64,000 nucleotides of DNA from positions 34,008 to 98,007 of the forward strand of contig SJOL01006418.1 in assembly GCA_004794785.1 (NCBI GenBank), in the 5' to 3' direction. Position 1 is the first letter of the stretch. Every line of letters starts with the position of its first letter. Both the position numbers and the translations under genes were made by a program. Shown here piece after piece: positions 60,510 through 64,000 of this stretch. Source of the DNA: Opisthorchis felineus. Lineage: Eukaryota; Platyhelminthes; Trematoda; Opisthorchiida; Opisthorchiidae. The notes below the pieces were generated by a model, which did no database searches, was not told the DNA's origin, and saw only the letters and a program-made list of their open reading frames with translations.

Positions 60510-63500
60510 AAAATTGTTGCGGAAATGAAATGTTTACACTTTACCATAGTCTTTTGTATGATAAGGAGGTGATTGCTTGATGGGAGGCAAAGCCATGGAA
60601 AGCGGCATGATATCGCAAGCTTCATGGTTTCATTGTACCATATTTCGCCTTTTGCCCAAACATTGAATTTGTCATCCGTAGGATAAAACCCCCTTAACAA
60701 ATACCACCTAGGCCTCTCGTGTGTACAATTTATTTCTTCCATGGATCACCGTATTCTGGTGCTCTGTTTAAGATTCTATCCAAGTTTTCACCAACTTAGA
60801 TTAGATTATCGCCTTTCATTGAGAAATGCTCAAAAACCGAATAGTAATGGAAGTTTTTCAGCTAAAAAATATTCAAGCTCCTTTCAGGAAGCCCGCTAAC
60901 GTGTTAGTGCTAAAATTATTATGCTGAATTATTGGTACCTCGTGTGGTTTCATCGATTGCTGATCAGGTGATTGTTCATCTGTTTATCGATATCAGCAAT
61001 TAGTTCACAAAGGTTGGATTGACAGCCACCAGCGAAGTCCAGCGTCTGAAACTATGCTAAAATCACCTTTTAGAACTGTCTCGGTTTCATTGGACAGTCA
61101 CAAACATTCGTTCTTGCCTTTTTTGACAGGTGAGGCAACAGCAGTTAAGCGATGGCACTGACACAATGAAATCACTAGTATGTCCGCAAGATTCAGTTCA
61201 GGTTTTCTCCAAATGGAGTTCAATGATTTGGAACCATTGTCCTGATGAAAACCTCCTACCCCTTTGAGATGGTCCGTGCCTGGGATCTGATTCCTCACAT
61301 GTAACATTAACATCTTATTAAACCATTAATTGAATATTACAGCGACAAATCTGGTGGGTAATTTATAGAGCCCGATTTTGCCGACGTGATCTGCTTATTG
61401 TCAACTGATCTGTCTTGAAGCATACGCACTTTGCATTTCGTTACTGCTAAAAATTGGAACCTGTAAATCAGGGATAAGTACCAATATTTTAAAAGAAGCG
61501 AATTAGGTTGTTTTACCTAGTTTGAAAGCAGGACAGAATACCTGGATCCCGCAGGTATTCTCTTTTTCAGAAAATAAGCAAATTTGTACGTGCATCTAAA
61601 TTTTATGTCATTAGTCCATTAGTCTTTTGTGTGCGGTTAACTGAGAAGCAAGACATACGGCAAGATGGGTATTGGCAATAAAATAAGTTAAACAGAAGAG
61701 TTGAACACTGTGTTTTAGGATAAATTTTTGAATTCCCCCCATACAGTTAGTCAGTTACTTCGTAGCACGATGAGGTTTGAGTGAGCGTTCCATAAGGTTT
61801 TTTGAACTGAGTGCACAGCTGAGAAATCTGAAACCTTTTTGAGTAGTAAAGATACGGGAGTAATGTAATAGGCATAACAAACATACCGGTACCCGTTTCC
61901 AAGAAACGTTTTTTTGTATGAAGGGGGACACTGGCTAGGGACGCAGCGATATCCACCCACGAGGTTTACACAGGTCTGACTGGCGGCAGTGGCGTATTTT
62001 GGCTGACATACATCTTCGATTTCAGCGCATTCGTCAATATCTGTTTTGAAAACAAAAACAGAATGTGTAAACGTATGGCGGTTTATGCGTTGCTGGAAGT
62101 TGCAGAGTTTGTTGGATTTGCATTCATATCCCTCCCTTTTGTCTCGATAAAACTATTCTAGCTAGTCCATTTCGAAGGAACAGGCACTGTGCTGTAGTTT
62201 TACCTGTATCACAACTGATCAGTAAGGCCTACCTATAGCTATGACTGGATCTGAACACCAGACGTCTGACATCCAAGACGAGCTTGATGCCATTACTCTA
62301 CCTGTGCAACACGAATGCATCCCAATCGGACAAGCGGAATAAATCTCGAGTGAAGTTTGTCCAACCTATCGAATGACAACCTAGTAGCTGTCCTGTTCGA
62401 ATCAGTGTAGGAACTAGATTTCACGGGAACTGGTTAGAAATTGCAACAGGCAGGATTACGACAAGACAGCCTGAGGGAACCAACTAGTGAGCACTAAAAG
62501 GGTGATGGGAATGTCTACCTGTGAAATTATTGGAGTTGAACAGATTTTGGGTACAATATAAAGAACAGGAGACGAATTTAAGAAACTACATTGCTTGAAT
62601 CTCATGTTTTCCAATAGAGATCCCTATGTTCCGCTTCTAACTTTGTCGTGTTTTACCATCACATTACTTCTTTGTTTACTCTAGCCCATTAATATCTGTT
62701 TCTCCGTCTTGCTCTTTTACATCGATCATACAAAATAGAGTTCATATCTATGAGTTCCGAAACCACATGCTGCCCGAGTGAATGAAAAAACAAGCCAGAA
62801 GCAAAAGCCACAACAAAACGTGTAAAGACAAGAGCTATGAATTTATGTGTGACTCCTGCAGCGTAAAAATTTGAAAACCGCATTGTGCTCATAAATCTAG
62901 GACAGTTCAAGATTGAGTGACAGTGCAAAGCAAGACCTGGCTTGCATACATGCCTGGCACACTTTTAGAATTGGTTAGTCCAGCCTTACAACCAACTGGT
63001 GCTGCAAGCAGCCCGTTGTTCCGTGCTTAGTGCCATTGAAACTGCACAATGATGTTTTTTTATGTGGACCGATACCGTGCTCATTCCGTGACGTTGAGTT
63101 ATGCCCGCTCCAGCCGACTCTTCGACTGTCCAAATTTTGGGACCTTTGCATTCTGGGCCATCCAGATTGTGCCTTGTTTTGGGGATTGAAAACTGCTGCA
63201 ACAATACCTGCGTCGCCATGCAGTGCTTCTCGTTTTTCACGTCCTTTCCGTCCAGGATGACCGCAAAAAGCCACCAGATTGTAAAAGGGATTAAAAGCGA
63301 CAATGTCGGCGGGTTGCCGATTAAATTCATCGGCTTTACAAAACTGGACCTTGGCTTTTGGAAAGAGGGTTTGAGTTCCTCTTAGAATCATCAACCTCAA
63401 CAATCTAGTCTTTATATGACGCAGTCAGGAAAAACTTACTATGTGTTGGTAGTCTGAGGAGATTTGGGAAGTTTCGCTGGAAAGTCAGTTCTGTCAGTAG

Positions 63501-64000
63501 AGTCACACCCCATGGAACTTCGTGAGGTGCGCACTCCTGATGATTTCCAACGAGGGTGAAAAAGCTGTAAAGTGCTTCTCGGCATAGACTAGCTACACTT
63601 TCGTGATGTGAAAAACGGAAACCATACGAACGACGCGGAAACGAACAAGTTTTAACAATGAATGTAACTTACTAAAGTTGTGTTAATTATTTGGGTACCC
63701 ATTTTGAAACTGCAAATGCATATGTTCTCGGACTTACCGACGGAGTTTGGGATGCAAACGTTTTCATGCTAACACAAAAGCCTTAGGAAACAATACGCGA
63801 GGTCTTTCCTTGCCGTATACTGTCAGAAGGTGGCCAGCATGACTGGATGAGGATACAAGAGAACCAGGCTTTCAGACTACATTTCCCAAGGATCATGGTG
63901 CCACCATTTACATGGGTTTCGATGACCTATTGTTTACGACTACTCGGTGTCCTCAATTCTGCATCAGTTAAGCTACTTGATTGGCCTTGCGTTGCTAAGA
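60510..64000. other. no gene recognised
   Basis: Around 62975-63403 three overlapping ORFs (142 and 114 codons minus, 94 plus) share a stretch of locally high GC and low stop density. None matches a family I know, and I cannot say which strand, if any, codes. The rest has only short ORFs. Confidence 0.4.

Overview
The window looks like flatworm DNA, most likely from a digenean trematode. It has moderate GC, long introns and very sparse coding sequence. Its repeats (an RTE-clade LINE, a tRNA-derived SINE, Penelope-like sequences carrying hammerhead ribozymes) are types I associate with trematode genomes. The species call is an inference. There are no bacterial features, no CRISPR array and no operons.

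The one host gene I recognise is the 3' part of an adducin gene on the + strand, about 2952-23957. Eight exons (2952-3203, 6643-6829, 8492-8750, 10835-10926, 11208-11429, 17754-17828, 21716-21786, 23880-23957) join with compatible phases at every junction into 411 codons plus stop. They run from the end of the aldolase-like head domain, through the neck, to a basic MARCKS-related C-terminus. The 5' exons lie left of the window. A 34-nt candidate microexon (17901-17934) could switch the last exon to another open frame and give a tail without the MARCKS-related peptide.

Retroelements fill the introns and flanks. An RTE ORF, open for 718 codons, runs off the left edge on the minus strand (1-2156). 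A decayed + strand RTE (4116-5750) carries a hammerhead repeat and a SINE nested in it. A second decayed RTE lies at 7203-8090. A 5'-truncated RTE 3' end at 10542-10816 sits between two 18-bp copies of the 3' splice site of adducin exon 4, so that the site is duplicated. A jockey-like LINE RT remnant lies at 12640-13640 (minus).

From about 24 kb to 64 kb I find no gene I can name. This part holds the probable adducin 3'UTR, a SINE (25869-26046), a LINE endonuclease remnant (38400-38925), a Penelope-like RT remnant (50540-51060, minus), and scattered hammerhead copies (29343, 45624, 48103, 55330, 60160), some joined to 50-bp inverted repeats. Most ORFs here are of a length expected by chance.

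The main points are the duplicated 3' splice site, the dispersed hammerhead family with inverted-repeat arms, the sequence shared by the SINE body and the RTE 5' leader, and the possible alternative adducin C-terminus.
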